This document shows, one piece after another, positions 42,761 to 58,700 of a stretch of DNA of 64,000 nt. The notes under the pieces are model-generated. The model had not been told where the DNA came from. It ran no database searches and saw only the letters and a list, made by a program, of their open reading frames with translations. This DNA comes from Selaginella moellendorffii (lineage: Eukaryota; Streptophyta; Lycopodiopsida; Selaginellales; Selaginellaceae): positions 493,443-557,442 of the forward strand of contig NW_003314314.1 of NCBI RefSeq assembly GCF_000143415.4. Reading direction: 5' to 3'. How positions within the stretch are numbered: position 1 is the stretch's first letter; every line of letters begins with the position of its first letter. Both the position numbers and the translations under genes were made by a program.

Positions 42761-45030
42761 TTAGTCTCCACCCGAGTCTGCGAGCTCTTTTCTCTTCTGG
42801 TGCTCCAAAACCTTGCACGCTACGACGTTCCGGAACTCCTCCGCGGTGAGAACGCTGTCCTTGCTTCCATAGACCGCTCCCTGGACGCTGGCTAGCAGCT
42901 TGGCAATCTCTCGCCCCGAGAATCCTTCCGTCATCTCCGCGGCCTCTCGAATCACGTCGTCGGTCACGTCCTTCATCTCGATCTTGTGCTGCTGTGCCAC
43001 GTACTGCTTCCAGCCTTTGGCGCCCTCCCCCGCTTGGACGATGTACTTGTCCAGGTAGAGGCGTATGAGCTTCTCTCGCTCCTCCAGTCCTGGAAGTGGA
43101 AACTCGAGTATCTCGTCGATCCTGTCCAGCACCGCCGCGTCAAGGTCTCCCGGACGGTTTGTAGCGAGCACCAGCACGATGTCCCTGGATTGGTCACCAG
43201 TGAGTGATAGAATCGCGTTGAGAGCACTGCGCTGGGCTTCACTCATCCGGGTTTTGTTGCGCCTGCATGAAGCTCACAATCATCAGCCAAGAGAAAACAG
43301 AAAAGCTTAAAGGTAAGGAGATCACGTACTCGCATAGGAAAGCATCGGCTTCGTCTATAAACAGCAGCAATCCTCTCCTTGTCTTCGATGCCCATCCAAA
43401 CAGCTCGTGGATCTTTGTGACGGCTTGAGGACCAAGTGGAGCGACGTCTCCTCCGGTCATGACAGCATAGTCGAGACCCTGGATCCAAAACAAACCTCAG
43501 CTTAAAAACCACCAGACGATTAAACAACGTACCGAGTGCCTCGCTAGTTGCTTAGCAGCCATGGTTTTCCCCGTTCCAGGAGGGCCGTAAAAGATGATAT
43601 TCCGGAACGGAGCCTGGTGCTCCTTTGTATTAGCAGTGGCGAACGCGAGCTGCCTAATCCGCTGGTGTAACGTCGGAGGGAGAATAACTTCTCCAAAGCC
43701 ATTGCTGCTTTTCGGGTCGGCTGGAGTCTTGGCCCATGGCATTACAGTCTTACGAGAAAATAGTCCCGACCATGGATACTTTCCTCGTGAAGACTCGCGA
43801 ACAAGCGACGGTTGGCCGAGAATTCGATCTACGTAACCCCAAAGAACACGAGCTCCCTCCCTGTTATAAGAAATAAAAAAAACTGAATCTAGTCTCTGCT
43901 AAGAAGGAGAAAAGCTTTTGCATACCTAGTTGTATAGACACCGCCGGCCACTGCTACTACTCCACCAACAGCAACTACAAGCTTATCCTGGTCCGTCAAA
44001 AGCGTTTTGATACCACCTACAAAACGAGAGCACGTAAGATATGACCGTAAAATGCCTGGCTAGAAAGAAACTCTCACCTCCGATATGAGTGAAGACGGTG
44101 TTGATCGAAGCCAGCCACTTCTCCTTCTCGGAGTTGGCTCGCTCGACCAAAAGCCTCTTGTTGACGTCCTCCGCCAGCCGGGCTTCGTGAGCACGTCCCT
44201 CGGCCTCCGCCAAAGCTCTCACACGAATGGTTTCTCTTTCAATCTCGGCTTTCTCCTTCTCGGTCTGGCGACGCTGCGCTTGTATGTGCTCCTCCGTCAA
44301 TCGCCTCGCTTGCTCCTGGCGAACGGCAGACTCTTCCTGCATCTTCACCATCTCCGAGTTCCTCGCTCGTTGGGCTTCGTGTTCTGCCTGCGACAAAATC
44401 CCATAAGAATCGTGGAAGTCAAAAACCGAACGGACACATCACACCTGCATTCTTTTCCTCGCGAGCTCGTCCTCGTAGCGCGAGATTTGAGCTTTAGTCT
44501 GCGCTTGCTGTTGGACAAGCTTCTTTTGTTCCTCGTACATCACCCGTTGTCTATCCTGCAAGAAATCACCGCATCAGCACCGGAAAAACGTTTGCTTCCA
44601 AAAACTTCAGCTTGAAGAAAGAACTTACAGTCTCGTGCTGGGCTTGAACTGCTTGAAATTCGGCTCTCCTAGTCGCTTCTTCCGCTTGCCGACTATCTTC
44701 TTGTTTTCTCATTAGCTCAAACACCTATAAGGGAAAAAAATCCGATCGATGAAGGTCGAGAGGAGAGGGGAAAAAATGCCAAACCTTTTTCGAATGCGGG
44801 GAGCTATTGATCTCCCGGAGCGCCTTGGCCCCTCGCTCCAGCGCCTCCGGATCGAAGCCAGCAGCAGTGGTCCTGGGATTATCATTCCGGGGCTTGGAAT
44901 ACTCCTCGCGCTGCTGCACCACGCTCTCATCCTGGCTCTTCTCCGCCATCGCCGTGGGCGCGCGGCGGAAGAGGAAGAACATCCCTGCTGTGGCGCCCGC
45001 GGACTGATACAAGGCGCTGTATTTCCCCAT
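42761..45030 (-). CDS. ATAD3: ATAD3-like mitochondrial AAA+ ATPase
   Basis: ATAD3 is a mitochondrial inner-membrane AAA+ protein linked to nucleoid and cristae organisation. Eight exons on -: 45030-44785, 44724-44629, 44555-44445, 44387-44078, 44016-43926, 43860-43533, 43478-43330 and 43262-42761; all phases agree, giving 610 residues. The N-terminal half (about 60-275) is a long charged coiled coil ([20 protein letters not shown]). A membrane segment follows ([19 protein letters not shown]), then the AAA core with Walker [10 protein letters not shown], Walker [12 protein letters not shown] and sensor residues in [12 protein letters not shown]. Domain order and length match ATAD3. Confidence 0.95.
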
Positions 45031-45184
45031 CTCTCCCGGCGCGCTCGAGACCTAATGCGATTAGGTCATCAAGGGTATAGGGTTTTAGAGGTTTAGCCAA
45101 GATCTTTCGCAAAACCATCTTTACTACCTTTAAGATTACTCGATAAGATCTAGGTTTTTCATCTGAGACGTCGATATTGGGAGT

Positions 45185-47794
<2,610 letters not shown>

Positions 47795-48974
47795 TTAGTG
47801 CGCGAGAGCTCCGTTCACCTGCTTGCCAATCTTCTGGACGTGGTGTGTGCACATTCCATTGAGCTTCTTTACTCCATTGGCTCCATTGGTTCCATTGGCA
47901 CCACCGAGTAGCTTGCGAACTTCGTCTGCGAGCTCAATCAGTTCGTCCTCGGCACATCCTGGATTTTGGAACGCATTGTCATTTTCCGGTAGAGAAAAAA
48001 GAGATTTTTCTTTTCTTGTTTCATTACCAATCTCGCAGAGCGCTTCCTCTAAGCGAAACAGGTACTCGTAGTTTGGACCGGAGGGTCCGACAGCTCTAGC
48101 AATTTGGCTGCAAGACGTTTTCATAGTCAGAAAACTATTATCTGGGAAAAGGAGAGAACGAAAAACACGAAAAGCACCTGGCCATGTCCTCAATCGGTGC
48201 TGGACCAAGATAGTATTTATTGTTTTGCTTGTTCTGCGAGCCAATGTATCTGGAAGATGAAAGTCCAAGAGAAAAATCAGTACTCTTCGAAGAATCCACC
48301 AGAAGCTAGATTCTCACACTAAAACTCCACGGAGGGCTGGCTGCGCTGGCGAGTCCACCTGCACGGCACGGAGCACGAAAACATCCGATCAGCGAGATGC
48401 TCTATAGGAACGATCAAAGATTTTTTCTTTTGTGTGTGATTCATTGGTTCTTACTGTGTAAAAGTCAATGTAGGCTCTTACGTCATACTCTTTCTCCCGG
48501 AGCTCCAAATACTGAACACGAAAGAGCAGCAAACTGTTACGCACTTGTAATGTCAACGCTTTGCGGAACAAATGGGACTGGGAAAAAGTTTTCTACCGAC
48601 AAAACAAGCTCCTCGGAATCTTTGCCAGAAACTCGGTACGCAGCCCCCCACTGTTAAGAAAATTCATCAGTGCTTGCCAGTTGCAAAAGCAAGGATTTTA
48701 GAGTTTCTTACACAAATGGATTCTTCCTTGGGGAGAAGGGTCACACACCTCCCGGGATTCTCAGGAGTTCCTCTATGATCAGTGTTACCTGGAAAAAAAA
48801 AAGAAAAAAAAACTCGTGTAAGTTCTAGAATCACGCCAACAACGATTCAAGGCAGTCAAGAGTACCTTGATAGAACACGCGCTGGTAGCCTTTGATGTAG
48901 CCAACAACACGCTCGTCGTAATTGAATCCAGCCCTCCACACCAGAGATCCATAGCCGAAAACCCATAGTACCAT
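47795..48974 (-). CDS. GGCT2-like: ChaC-type gamma-glutamylcyclotransferase
   Basis: Cytosolic enzyme that cleaves glutathione to 5-oxoproline and Cys-Gly. Eight exons on -: 48974-48866, 48788-48712, 48650-48597, 48511-48455, 48358-48318, 48249-48178, 48107-48028 and 47958-47795; 217 residues. The N-terminal substrate loop is [13 protein letters not shown]. Later family blocks are [44 protein letters not shown] (with the expected catalytic Glu) and [15 protein letters not shown]. The C-terminal tail is unusual: a Gly-Asn-rich run (GGANGTNGANG) then a short basic end. Assignment to the plant GGCT2 group is from memory of the family. Confidence 0.9.
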
Positions 48975-50037
48975 TCTCTTTCCCTTAACTCGGGGGTTTT
49001 CTCCTCCAATCGCTTAGAACAAAAGATTTGGAGAGCTGTGATGTGAGTAAGAAGCCCGGGCGGCGCACGAGATTTGCGTGAGTCAGGGCACAATGCGAGC
49101 TAGAGAGAGCGCGGCCCTGGCCAAGAACACGACAATCGGCATGCATAGAATCGAAATCGCGACCATACCGGGCAGATTTGCGGAGCTCCACGACAGATCT
49201 CGCGCCTCGCTCGCTATAGCGCCATCAATCCCTCGCCGGGAGGCCTAGAAAAGAAGAGGAGATCGCCGCCAAAACCCACATTCAAGGCGCTGGAACCGAA
49301 TCGCGTTGCGCAGGGAGCCGAGAGGAGGAGTAGCAAATCTCCCTCCCGATCGATTGGACGAATCAATCGACCAAGGGGGCACACGTTTTTGCGCTCTCCC
49401 TATACCCTGCCTCCTTTTTATACTAAAAGGTCTCCCGGGGTTTCACAAATGACCTACGTACCGCGTACGGACCCAGCCACCGGGAACTTCCGTACCGACC
49501 GGGTGGCGTGGTTCACGTGTTCTTGGCCGTCCGTACTCCCTGGTTGTGGAAAGTGACCAAAGGGGCTTGTGTTTTTTGTGGCTGGGGCTGCTCTATTGAA
49601 GGCCGATGCTTTTGGATCGATTCCATGGACGTATGTTGGATGTTAAAGGATCAAACTAAAATATCGCTGGCATCAAGTTTGTAATATAACGATTTCTATG
49701 GGTATCTCTTACAGGTAGCAAAACGGTGACAGTGTTCATCCACACACGCAAAAGGGATGTTTCCAGATTATGCTTTTGAAACTTTCCAAGTGTCCAATTT
49801 GCGGCCGATTCGACTCATATTGACTTGTCAAAGTTGGAGTCAAAGGGAGTCAAGTTCAAACGCAGTCGGGTCATGAAATCGTTTTTTTACCAGAATCCCA
49901 TCATTTTTCTTCCAATGAACCTGGACGATATTGAGACCAGGTTCGTGATCCAGGTGTACATTGGGGCCATGTTCATTGCATCCACTACACCTGGACGGAG
50001 GGCACGTCCATGTACATCCCGTACGATTTTTTGCCAC
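48975..50037. other. Promoter/intergenic region, no gene seen
   Basis: About 1 kb holding the leader and promoter of the ChaC-type gene and the 3' end of the next gene. Contains a GC-rich patch rich in CGTAC/GTACG runs at about 49450-49535. No supported reading frame. Confidence 0.55.
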
Positions 50038-51101
50038 TTAGTCGTCCAGCACTTCAGCCTCCACGTCCACTATCGCACCACTTGAATCTTCCAGGAGAAC
50101 ATCGACTTTGATTAGAGCACCGAATAAAAGCGAAAGAAAACGATACCATCTTCACCAACGTATGAAGTCCGCGTCTCGTTTCGCTGGCTTGGGTTATAAA
50201 AACTCGGCCCGTCTCTGACGAAAACTTTGTTGTCGACTGGAAGCGCAATCGGAATTGTCATGATCGAAAGGAGCACGGAGGATTTTAATACCTTTGAATG
50301 GTTGTGTGCAGTATGGGCAGAGCTGGAGCTCGTCCTTGACTGCGAATCTGTTGACACGGTGATTCTCTGGTGCCAGGAAACTTTAAAGAAAACTTACTCA
50401 AAGACTTGGAACTCGTTGCCACAGTTGGGACACTGCGAGGAAAAGGAACTGGGAAAGCGTTAGCTCGCAAGAAAGAAAATCCAGAAGTTTGAAGCGTGCA
50501 AAAAGAGAGGCTTACATTACCCGTAATAATCTCCCGCTCCACAAACCAGAAGTACGCAACCAAAGCAACAAGAGGGGCAAGAATGAAAAAGAGCTGCAAA
50601 AAAAAGAAAAAAGAAAGTCAAATTGGCTAGAAAAGAACGAAAGAGAAAGCGGAAGAAATCGAAGGGAATTCGATTCTTCTCAGTTCTTACCCAGAGAGAG
50701 ATCACAGCATCAAAAATCCACCCAAGCTTTCCAGTGACGGTGAGATACGCTAGAGCGCCAGTGATTGCAGCATTGAGGACCATTCCACCGACATTGGTGC
50801 CACCACCACCATTTCTTTTCCCTCCATTGCCGGAATCATCGAATCTAAACTTCGCTGTCAGCCTTGCTAATCGTACTTGCCTGCTGCTAGTAGCCAATCC
50901 CAGCCCGACTCCACTAGTGCTAGTGCTAGTGCCGTGGCGGCGCAGCGATGCCAGGCAGCACACATTCTTGCCTGATGCTGCCCCGGCTCTGGATTGAAAC
51001 CCTAGACCGACCTTGATGGCAAAATCTTCCCGACGAGGAGAGTCTCTAGCTCCAGCTCGAGCTGCCGCAGCACCTTGCCGCAGCCAATCCAGTGACGCCA
51101 T
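50038..51101 (-). CDS. Predicted plastid membrane protein with a CPNC/CPYC zinc ribbon
   Basis: Six exons on -: 51101-50691, 50593-50516, 50432-50398, 50347-50292, 50236-50147 and 50087-50038; all phases agree, 239 residues. The start at 51101 gives an Arg/Ser/Ala-rich transit-peptide-like N-terminus. Two hydrophobic helices follow (MVLNAAITGALAYLTVTGKL region and LFFILAPLVALVAYFWFV), separated by a short charged turn. Next come a four-cysteine ribbon, CPNCGNEFQVFE and LCPYCTQPF, and an acidic end AIVDVEAEVLDD. I recall plant chloroplast proteins of this layout but not a function. An in-frame upstream ATG at 51188 would extend the N-terminus. Confidence 0.82.
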
Positions 51102-52139
51102 GGAAAAGAAACGACGTAGCCCTAGACAGCGATGTATCAAATTCCTCCATGGCGCCAAAGGTTTAACATTATCCAGAAGTTCAACCATAATGGTGGTCAG
51201 AAATTTAAGAAAGTTGACTTTATTGTGACAACATACTATATTATTATTACTCTAATAAGTGTATAATTAACATATTATATATTATTATTAGCGTAATAGG
51301 ATTCTGATCCACTTCTTCTTCTATATAATCTAGAGTTTTGGATTAATATCAATATGCATATTATACATAGGAGATGAAGGGCAATTTTAGAAATAATTGG
51401 ATTTTTTTTTTTAAATTTAACTTTTGCATTGTTTAAATTTTTTTGTTCTTGTAAAATTTTCCATTTCTTTTCTATTGCTCTCTTCTGTCAAAAGGTTCAT
51501 TCAATACCTATTTAATTAGAGTTTACTTTCTAATTTTTTTATAATAATTTGTTAATATGGATTTAAATTTATCTTCCATCGCTCAATCTGTTACTATATA
51601 TTATTATCTACATTTGCATCATATAATAAAGTTAGTTTTCATTCTCCATAGCAACAACTATATGCATATGTGTAAGATGAAATAAATTTAGTTATGTGAT
51701 CATGAGCTTGAGTTTCAATTGTTACAGATAATGCTAAGTCAAAATTTTAACCATGTTTTTATATGAGTTTGTTACATGATTTTTTGCTTTAAATAATGGT
51801 TTTGCAACTTTCAAATGGATAATGGGAAAGTTTCTCTATAATATATTAAAAATGACTACTAACCTCATTGTTGATATTTTGATTCACTCAAAAGGGACAT
51901 AATAAGAATATATATGTTTGTAATATTCAAAAGTTGTTAGATCAATTGTGTAAAATTAATTTGAAACTAAAGTAGTCTAATTGTTTGTTTAGATCCCAAG
52001 ATTTATCTTGGGTATTGCATTTCTTGCAAAGACATACATGTTGATCCTAATAAATTTATAGTTGTTTTAAAGTTTGATAGTTAGAATCAATTATAATTTC
52101 CCCTTTATTTGTGTTAATAATGTTTTAATATTTTTTGTC

Positions 52140-52720
52140 TAGAGTGGATCAAACAATGATCCTATGTGTATAGTTGAAGCATTGCATATCTTGACATCTC
52201 AATTAGGGATACACCACATTTTTATGTGTTAATCATTCACAAAATGATGGTTTAATGGAACAATTCATTATGACCTTCAAAGGGATGATTATAAAATATA
52301 TAAAATTTTATATTTAAATTGGGATGGTTATTTGTCATCCTTTTAGCTTATAAATGTAATAGTGGTGTATGTTTTGTTGATGTTTCACTATATAAACTCT
52401 TATATGGTTATAATTTTTATTATTAATGGAGTTAACTTATCTTTACAATTGCCATAAGTTGATAATGCTAGGTTTTGGGATTAATATTAAAGAAGCATTC
52501 TTGGAATTGTCCAAGTGCAATTTATTAAACACTTAAATTATAAGTGGAACAATAGTATCATTATAACTCTCACCTACAAAGTATAAAATAAATAATTTAG
52601 TGTTATTTTTTCATCCCAATTTTACAGTATATAGTTTGTTTAAAAAGTTCCTTACCCAATGGAAGGGATTATATCAAGTATTATAGCAAGCTGGATTTTT
52701 ATAACATTTACCACGACATT
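52140..52720 (+). mobile_element. Heavily decayed integrase remnant, same family as 7690-8180
   Basis: The plus strand, in shifting frames, gives LGIHHIF, NHSQNDGLMEQFIMTFKGMI and later YKINNLVLFFHPNFTVYSLF, then FLTQWKGLYQVL. The last blocks mirror YKMDDLVLVCFPHLIVCG and LLAQWKGLY of the remnant at 7690-8180. Strongly AT-shifted and riddled with stops. Confidence 0.65.
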
Positions 52721-52739
52721 TAGTAAACCAATCCTTAAA

Positions 52740-52744
<5 letters not shown>

Positions 52745-52801
<57 letters not shown>
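52745..52801. repeat. (TA)n microsatellite
   Basis: About 57 bp of TA dinucleotides directly after the decayed integrase remnant. Confidence 0.95.
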
Positions 52802-52803
<2 letters not shown>

Positions 52804-55750
52804 ATTTAAAGCACTTTACAAAAAAATCATAAATAAATTATACTATCTATGGATGCACCAATGCCTCCTCTTGATATTCTTCTAATGTTGATTATAAAAT
52901 TCTAACTATCTCTCATCCTTCAAGAAAGAGTTATATTACAGTATATTAATATTAGTGTAGTGAGATTTTAATAGCAATTAAATTGGATTATATAGAGTTA
53001 GGATTTTAAAGTAATACAAATAACTATATAATCTAGTTATATATTTCCCACACGATTGTAAAACTGAATTTTCAAATCTTTATGTTCAGTGTGGCCATGG
53101 TGAGGTTGCATTGGATCTCTTTTTTGCAATGAAGTGCTAAGGATTAGCTAAATAAGAATTTAGAATATGCCAATATCTTGTGTTAGGTTCACTTTTGAAA
53201 TGATAGTTGTTTTGGTATGTAGTGTTCAATGTAGATATCTATATTGAACCTACTTAAAAAAAAACTTGTGATTTTTGTACCCCCTTAATTTATAAAATAA
53301 CTTTTTTATTTTATTGCCCTTACTAAATTTATTATTTAGTCTAGCATCAAAAGTTCAAACATTGGGAGTGCATCTTCTCTTTTTTTCTCATTTAGTATAA
53401 AAAGCTTTATAGCAAGCATTATCAAATGTTTCTTTTCTCTAAATTCATAATAGCAACTCATGTTTTAAACCATATGGACCTTTATTAAAAACATTCCATT
53501 AGAAATTTAATTAAAAATCGTGGATTATCAAAATGGAATTCATAAAAATTTATTGTAGAATTCAAGATTCAAAGAATTCAATTTAGAATTGCATGATGAA
53601 AATTTTGTTAATTCTTTATAAAAATATTGCATTGATTAATTGAGCTCGATCCTGGAGTACAATCTGGGGCACCCTAAGCTCAAAGTTGAGCCCCAAACTC
53701 AAGTTGGGAAACTTATGATGCATGCTCTTAGTGTTCACCATATTCACCATGACCAGAATGAGGAAATGAATTGGATCATTAGATTAGCCAATTAAGCACT
53801 TGGCCTCGACCACTTAGAGCCTCCTGATCCATATGCAAACTGAGAAACTTGGTAAAAGAGAGGAGAGATCAAAAACGAAAAAAAAAAGCCACTACCTGAG
53901 TGTTCCATGAGCTCCATGAGCAGGATGTTTGGATCGTTGCATATGATCTAAACAAACTAATTAGTCTTCTAAGCAAAAGAAGAAGACAATAAAAATAAAG
54001 CTTATAGATGGGTTGCTTGTGATCTAAACAAACCAATTAGTCTTGCAAAAAAAAAAAAGAGACAAAAAAACTAATCTGATCACTATGGACATCCAAACCT
54101 CTTCAACATGTCAATCAAACTTGTCACAATAAAGTCATTCTCACTCCTCATCGTCAACTCTGGATCAATTACATTGCCACACACCTAATTGTAGGGACGA
54201 AACTATGAATTTCTAGAGCGATCTCCTATTATCCACATAGCTCAGCATCAAGGAATGACGCTGTGCCAGGGCATGCGATTGATGGAAGAGGAGGGCGTCT
54301 CTCTGTGTGACTAGGGTTTGTGGATGGACCTGGACGAGCCTCACGAATTTGTTTCTATATATCTTGCATGTTGCAAGTGAATCGAGCAGCAGAGTCTCCA
54401 TATTGCGAACAAATCAGTGAGCATTTGTGATAGGAGTGGAAATACTGGTTAGCGTACAAGTGGTCTAATATGTGTACTGGTGAAAGGCAGACCACCAAGA
54501 AGAACTTATAGCAAGAGAGACCATTTCCTCTAATAAAAAGTTTTCTTAAGATTATTTTGTAATTTTATGTTTATAAACACTAGGAAATCTTAGCCATTGA
54601 TTACTTGAGAAGATTTAATTCTCAACCATAACAGAAAACATTCTTAAAATATGCCTAAACACTTGAACATGAAAGAGAAAAAGAAGTTGAAGAGTCAACA
54701 TCCTTGCAATATTCGATCAGATTTATGAGTTTACACGCCTACTGTTTATCTACTATTCAAGTCAATCTACCCTAATACGAATCACAATTTCTGTGTTTCT
54801 ATACTGGAGAGGACAGAAAGAAGACAAGAAGCACGAAGATTTGTGGTACAGCCCACGCATAGATTCCAGTCCTATGTGAATGGAAGAATGTTTAGATCCA
54901 CTTATGTGAAATTCTCCATTATGCTACTTTGATAGTCTTGAATTGCCCAATGTGGAGCAACTTTCCTCTTGTGCACTGACCCAGACAATGGCATCACAAA
55001 CTAGAACACCAAACAAGCCTTTGACACGTTAAAGTTCCACCTGTTAGCTCTTTATACAAGTCAAACTGACCTCCCACAAGACATTTGGGAGATGCTAGTG
55101 CCCCTTGATTCAGCAAACATTTTGTATTGATTTTCAGATTTTGGGGTATCACCATTTATTCTTTTAATTGGCTTCACCACCAAACACGAAGAATTGTTGC
55201 ACAAATCGAATCCATCACATTGTTGATCTATGATAAGAAAAGTCCAATCGAAAGAAAATTTCCAAAGATAACATTGATTAGTGGCTAATCGATTTTATTG
55301 CCTTTCACTTGACGGGAGCAAGACGTTCGCGGGGGTAGGTCGGTCGGTCATGAAATTGACGACTTCTTTGCGTGGGGTAAAAACTAAAAGCTCAAAAGTC
55401 CTTTTTACAGTAATTCTTACGGCCGGCCGTACTTCGTGGCAGCCTGCCATTGGTTACCGCTTAATGGCTTGACGGACATATCATGCGTGGCCGCATGCTG
55501 TGAGCATGCGGATGCGTCACTCACATTTTTCACCGCGCTTTTACCCGAGGTGGATTATTTTCATCATGGGAAAATTAGAAAAAAGGGACACTATCTTTCT
55601 AGGGTGAAAAAAATATTTCGGAGGAATGCGCGAGGCGCCGCAGCTATGGCGCACGGCGCCGGGCAGGGCTGAGGAGGTTGCGCGAGAGGGGAGGATTTGA
55701 GGAGCTTGGCGCCGCGATCGATCGATTCAGGCATTCTATGATCAGGTAGA

Positions 55751-58700
55751 ATGCCAGGGCAGAGGGTCACGATGATGCTCTCTCAGCAAAGCGTCATACG
55801 GCAGCAGCAGCCTTTCGCGAGGGATCCCGTGAGGAGCGATTTCCCGGATCATCAGCTGCTGCCCCGTCACGCTGCTCAATCAGCTGCCGAGGTTTTGGGA
55901 TCCGTTTGTTTGGAAGGATTGCAAGGTGAGCCTTTTTTTTCCTATTTTTTCCCTCGCGAGGGATTTGTTTAGGTTTCTAAATTCTCGACTGTAGACGGGG
56001 ATACGCTGTTGGCACTGGCGCACCAAGAGTACAAGGCTGGGAACTACAAGCAGGCATTAAAACATTGCAATGTAGTACACGAAAGGAGCTCGAAACGTAC
56101 TGATGTCTTGCTGCTACTTGGAGCGATCTATTACCAGGTGCTCGATACTGAATTCTTTTTCAAACAAGTCTTGTCTAACTCGCTACGTTTGTTTCTACAG
56201 CTTCACGATTTTGATATGTGTATAGCTAAGAACGAAGAGGCTTTGAGGATAGATCCACAGTTCGCAGAGTGTTACGGAAATATGGCCAATGCATTTAAGG
56301 TAGATATTGAAGATTCAAGTACGAACTTGACAGATCTTTTTGCAGGAAAAAGGGAATGTGGACCTTGCTATTCAGTATTACCTTGTTGCTATAGAGGTAT
56401 CTTGTATCATCGTTGTAAATTAATCGTTTATTTAATGTTTTATGCAGCTGAGGCCGGGGTTTTGCGATGCATGGTCGAATCTGGCCAGTGCTTACATGCG
56501 GAAAGGGAGGCTTCAGGAAGCTGCAGCATGTTGTCGACACGCCCTGACATTGAATCCCCGTCTTGTACGTTGCAAATCGCTAGTCTTGTCAAGGGGTGAT
56601 ATTCCTTTTCCCATTCTGCAGGTTGATGCCCACAGCAACCTTGGTAATCTCCTCAAAGCTCAGGGCTTGGCTCCGCATGTAAATTTGTGAAGGTTGAAAC
56701 TCCTTTCTCGACGTTAAACATTTTCTTGCAGGCGTATTATTGTTATGCTGAAGCCATCCGAATACAGCCGACTTTTGCTATTGCGTGGTCAAATCTTGCT
56801 GGCCTGTTGATGGAAGCAGGGGACTACGAAAGAGCTCTTGCTTATTATCAGGTTGGAAAACGCAAAGTTTATGTTTTCTGAATTTTTATCCATGCAGGAG
56901 GCTATTCGATTAAAGCCAAACTTTGCGGACGCTCATTTGAATCTTGGGAATGCCTTGAAAGTAAGTTGAGTGGCATGTTCCTAGTAAGCGATCTAAAGAT
57001 TGTGGTTTTTTAGAATCTTGGTAAAGCTCAGGAGTCCATAGTCTGCTACTTGCGAGCCATTCAACTCCGGCCAGACTATGCAATTGCGTACGGTACGCGC
57101 TACTTTCCAAGCTTTCTGAATGCGTCCTGGTCGAGCTTGAGTGTGGAGTCAGACTGTGATCCCTGGCAATAGTGGTCTAACTGGCTGCGTTTCCTTGTTT
57201 TTTGTTTTTTCCATGTGTGTTGATCATGAAGATGCGCGGGCTGGAGGCCATCCTGGAAGCATTCAAAGGGCTTCCTTGAAGACATTGTGTCGCAAGAGTG
57301 GTGTTAGTTGTGAAGTTAAGCTGCTTGTCAGGGATCAGCTTGTTTGTGAACCCCTACTGCCTGTGGCCATTGTATGCCTGCTCCCTGGGTGTGTGTTTCT
57401 TCAGGCAGTTCAAGAAGGTTTGGCCGCATCGCAGCTATGTGTGGAGCATTTGGTAACATTAGTTATAGGAAGAACGGGAAGGTGCATGTAGGTCTTAGGG
57501 GAGCTTGCTGGACCCGGCATGAATGTGTGCAGGAAATCTGGCAAGCGTGTACTATGAACAAGGACAATTGGACCAGGCGATTTTGCACTACCACAAAGCC
57601 ATCATGTTGGATTCATCTTTTATAGAGGCTTATAACAATTTGGTAGGATATCTTCTCATTTATTTTTTTCTAAGTGGAGTTGTTTTTCTCCAGGGAAATG
57701 CTCTCAAAGACGCTGGAAGGGTGGACGAAGCGATTGCTTGTTATCAGGTGAGCACTCAATTGTCCATTATAAAAGGTAACTTACATCTGGATTGGCAGCA
57801 CTGTCTGACACTTCAAGCTAACCATCCTCAGGCGCTCACAAACCTTGGAAACATTTACATGGAATGGTAATTTTCAAACCTTTGTTCCTCTCATCCGCTA
57901 AGTTGAAGCCTTTCTAGGAACATGATTTCCATGGCGGCGAATTTTTACAAGGCCACTTTGAACGTTACAACGGGTTTGTCAGCCCCGTACAGTAACCTTG
58001 CGACTATTTACAAGCAGCAGGTAAAAGTTTCCTCTTAATGTTTTGAAGTTTTCTTGAGTGCCAAGTTCTTTACAGGGTCATTATGCTGAGGCGATAGCAT
58101 GTTACAATGAAGTTCTACGGATAGACCCTACAGCGGCTGACGGCCTTGTTAATAGAGGAAACACCCTGAAAGAAGCTGGACGTGTTACTGAAGCTATTCA
58201 GGATTATTTGAGAGCAGTAGCAATAAGGCCGAACATGGCTGAAGGCCATGCAAACCTTGCATCTGCTTACAAAGACAGGTTTTGTGTGCATACGCATAGA
58301 GTGATACTAATTTTGTGTGTTTCTGCAGTGGACATGTGGAATCTGCTATCAAGAGCTATAAGCAAGCATTGCAACTTAGGATCGATTTTCCGGAAGCCAC
58401 CTGCAACTTGTTGCACACTTTGCAGGTTTGTCATTTTAAAGCAAATATCTACGGAGGATATGTAATATTTGTGTTACTCTGCAGTGTGTGTGTGACTGGG
58501 ATGGAAGAGATAAAAAGTTCGAAGAAGTGCAAGAGATCATCAAGAAACAAATTAAGGTCTTTTGTCTTTTCTTCTTCTTTGTCGGTTGACCGATATAGTT
58601 ATTTCAGATGGAAGTTCTTCCTAGTGTGCAACCGTTTCACGCCATCGCGTATCCATTAGATCCTTTGTTGGCGTTGGAAATAAGGTTCTCACGTTTTATA

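Larger units (their letters stand above)
51240..55260. other. 4-kb AT-rich intergenic region with retroelement debris
   Basis: Low-GC DNA without supported genes. Includes a decayed integrase (52140-52720), a (TA)n tract (52745-52801) and a short direct duplication of gatctaaacaaactaattagtctt-like sequence at about 53944-53970 and 54021-54047. The ORFs seen are short and chance-like. Confidence 0.65.

Noticed and set aside
57141-57491. 116-codon frame inside SEC intron 9
   Set aside because: No family resemblance and lies between well-supported SEC exons; kept only as a reason to check for a cassette exon.
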